NCBI GenBank assembly: GCA_012845835.1
Contig: JABAKD010000020.1
Location: 19,823,606-19,887,605 of the forward strand
Length of the DNA: 64,000 nt
Direction of reading: 5' to 3'
From: Undaria pinnatifida
Taxonomy: Eukaryota > Sar > Phaeophyceae > Laminariales > Alariaceae
Positions within the stretch are counted from its first letter, which is position 1; each line of letters starts with the position of its first letter. The position numbers were made by a program, and so were the translations under genes. Below the pieces are notes generated by a model. That model searched no databases. It was not told where the DNA came from and was given only the letters and a program-made list of their open reading frames with translations. Below, piece after piece: positions 62,233-64,000 of the stretch.

Positions 62233-62830
62233 CAGGCTTCGGGAGCACGACGCGAATTCGAACCCGTGGTTTTTTCTTCGCTCGTTGGCGGAAAAACGCG
62301 GGAATCCGCACTAACTGCGCCCGAAAAATAGCAAAAACCGACGGTGCCAACCCGTCGGTAGCCTCGTTGGACATTTGGGTCTGCAATATTCCCTTCTGGG
62401 AACACCAATCCTCGGTTCTTTGGGGCTGTATAGTGTCCTCTTGCGGGAACACCAGGCCTCGGGAGCGTGATACGAGTCCGAATCTGCGGTTGCTCGCCCG
62501 GCGTCTTCCTCACACGCTGGCGGAAAATTGTAAGAAGCCGCCCTCACTGCACCCAAAAAAGAGCCCGACACAGTTGGTGCCAAACCGTCGATAGCCTCGT
62601 TGGGCATTTGGGTCTGCAATGTCCCCCTCTGGGAACACCAGTCCTCACTTGGCACTTTGGGCCTGTAGTGTCCCCTTCAGGAACACCAGGCCTCGGGAGC
62701 ACGACGCGAGTCCAAACCCACGGTCTCTCGCTTCTTGGCCTCTTCGCTATTTGGCGTATAATCGCAAGAAAACTGCTCTAACTGCGCCCAAAAGGGCTGA
62801 GGCTATGAGCTGTTTCTGCTTGACGAGAGG
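62227..62830. repeat. 221-234-bp tandem repeat, 2.7 copies
   Basis: Copies begin aacaccaggc.tcgggagc at 62227, 62448 and 62682. Each also holds gcctcgttgg.catttgggtc and a ctcgc.tggcgga-type word. On the minus strand they give Cys/Arg-rich frames (EDWCSQ, EAWCSR). It sits upstream of the NADAR ORF. Confidence 0.9.
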
Positions 62831-62871
62831 CGCGATTCTCCCGTAAATTTACGGGAATAGCGTCCAGCTGA

Positions 62872-63300
62872 TCAGGCCGGAGGCCGTGGCGTCACCACTG
62901 GCCCGTCGCGCAGTGTCGGATCTTCTTCCTGTGCCACTGGGGCAGACGTAGCCTGAAACACGTGGGTTGGCGTGTTAAAAGACGAAGCAGCGCCCGTAGA
63001 CCCTGTGGGCGTCTTCTGGAGCGGGGCTCGGGCAGGTGTCAATAATGTTTTTACCCGAGGAGGCTCTCTTCCGTTAGGTCTGTTGGAGAAGGGAGACGAG
63101 GTAGCTAATATTGTCGACACCTTCTTGATAGAAAAAAGGACAGAGCGCCCGTTGTTATCGCGAGCAAAGACCGGATCGAGCCTCGCAAAAGATGTCGGTG
63201 TTTTAGTGTTGGCCTTCCCACACCTCAAAATCGACCGCCACCTTGTGGTCAGACAAAGAGTTTGAGGGTCGACCGTCCCACACCTCAAACCGACCGCCAC
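62872..63300 (-). CDS. unrecognised Pro/Thr-rich ORF
   Basis: A 142-codon frame ending TLRDGPVVTPRPPA. It contains FARLDPVFARDNNGRSVLF and a Thr/Pro/Ser-rich half. Its first part overlaps a direct repeat (tcccacacctcaaa.cgaccg, two copies at 63218 and 63269). It could be a gag-like or linker remnant; no motif supports this. Confidence 0.3.
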   Translation of the reverse strand: MAVGLRCGTVDPQTLCLTTRWRSILRCGKANTKTPTSFARLDPVFARDNNGRSVLFSIKKVSTILATSSPFSNRPNGREPPRVKTLLTPARAPLQKTPTGSTGAASSFNTPTHVFQATSAPVAQEEDPTLRDGPVVTPRPPA

Positions 63301-64000
63301 CGCCTAGTCAGGGAGAGTGGGGGATGAAAACGTTCGCGTAAAAAGGCGACGCGCCGTCACCGCAACTATATTGTTGCGCGACGCGTGCCTGGGGGGGATG
63401 CGCAAAGTCCAGGCTCTTGTGCCATGGTTGGCGGGGGCGGCGTTTGAAGCGCGTACCCCCCTTGCCGAGTTGATGCCGCGGCTGAGGGAAACGGCGCTGG
63501 AAGCGCGGTTCCCTTCGCCGAACCCAGACCATGACCGAGGAGAACGTCGCTGGAAGCGCGCGTTCTCGCCGTCGGAAGAAACAAAAAAAGAATACATGGC
63601 TGGAGGAAACCACGCTCGAAGCGCTGGTTCCCGCCGCCGGTATTACGCCGTGAGAGTCGTCCCCAGACGGCGAAGGAGCCCGTGGCCTCTTGACAGAGGC
63701 AATCTGTGCTGCGTTATTGGACAGGCTAGCAACAGAACACGAGCATCTTCTGAAATCATAAGAAGGTGCCCCCCGGCAGTGTTGTTGACGGTGCCGGACC
63801 GCCTTCGAGCTGTCGACTGCCGTTACGGAATGTGCCACGCTGGCGCGCGAGAGTATTTACGCCCGGGTTGTGGGCGGCCCCAGAGCGCATTCGAGGAGCA
63901 GGAGCGGGGGCAGAAGAGGCGGGTGAATGCGGGATACCAGTATCGTGATCCGACGTGTATGTGCTGTCGTTGTGACAGTTTACCTGGCCCTGATCCTGGT
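63301..64000. other. repeat-bearing end of window
   Basis: An Arg/Ser/Ala-rich frame on the minus strand (63308-63838) built partly on degenerate repeats of about 60 bp (gaagcgc.ggttccc-like words at about 63447, 63498, 63551 and 63616). I see no recognisable domain and no LTR or primer-binding site. Confidence 0.4.

Overview
The window is nuclear DNA of an intron-rich eukaryote. Coding exons are short islands with GT..AG borders inside long, repeat-filled introns. My best inference is a photosynthetic stramenopile of brown-algal type. One gene starts with a signal peptide followed by a Ser-Ala-Phe motif, as in complex-plastid targeting. The ABCA half-transporter resembles stramenopile ABCA proteins as I remember them, and so does the degenerate Ty3/gypsy-type element. 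No database search was possible, so the organism is inferred, not proven.

Layout. (1) 1-24492, minus strand: the first 15 coding exons (823 codons) of an ABCA-type lipid ABC transporter, from the start codon through TMD1 and most of NBD1; it runs off the left edge. All 15 exon phases agree. (2) 24493-24952: a 460-bp gap between two divergent start codons, the likely shared promoter. (3) 24953-48150, plus strand: a complete eight-exon phospholipid scramblase gene (692 codons). It has a Gly/Gln/Pro-rich N-terminal region, an 11.4-kb second intron full of transposon debris, and a last Cys-rich exon hidden behind a donor site that looks like a stop codon. (4) 48151-52352: repeat-bearing intergenic DNA. 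(5) 52353-55651, minus strand: a three-exon gene for a predicted plastid membrane protein with a CxxC...CxxC zinc finger (215 aa). (6) about 55650-57900: mostly non-coding. (7) 57916-64000, minus strand: a decayed retroelement or composite of elements. It has integrase (HHCC-like, DDE), a chromodomain-like segment and an SH3/Tudor-like tail, all frameshifted, and further upstream a NADAR (YbiA-like) domain ORF and repeat-encoded ORFs. No reverse transcriptase is visible.

The introns carry at least two tRNA-derived SINE families, a poly(A) retroposon family with two near-identical copies, several other short dispersed families, a 1.17-kb element with 36-bp terminal inverted repeats and a 5-bp target duplication, and many mini- and microsatellites.

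Together the two large divergent genes suggest a lipid-topology module: ABCA proteins move lipids across a membrane using ATP, while scramblases equalise the leaflets in response to Ca2+. Co-regulation from the 460-bp spacer is an inference.
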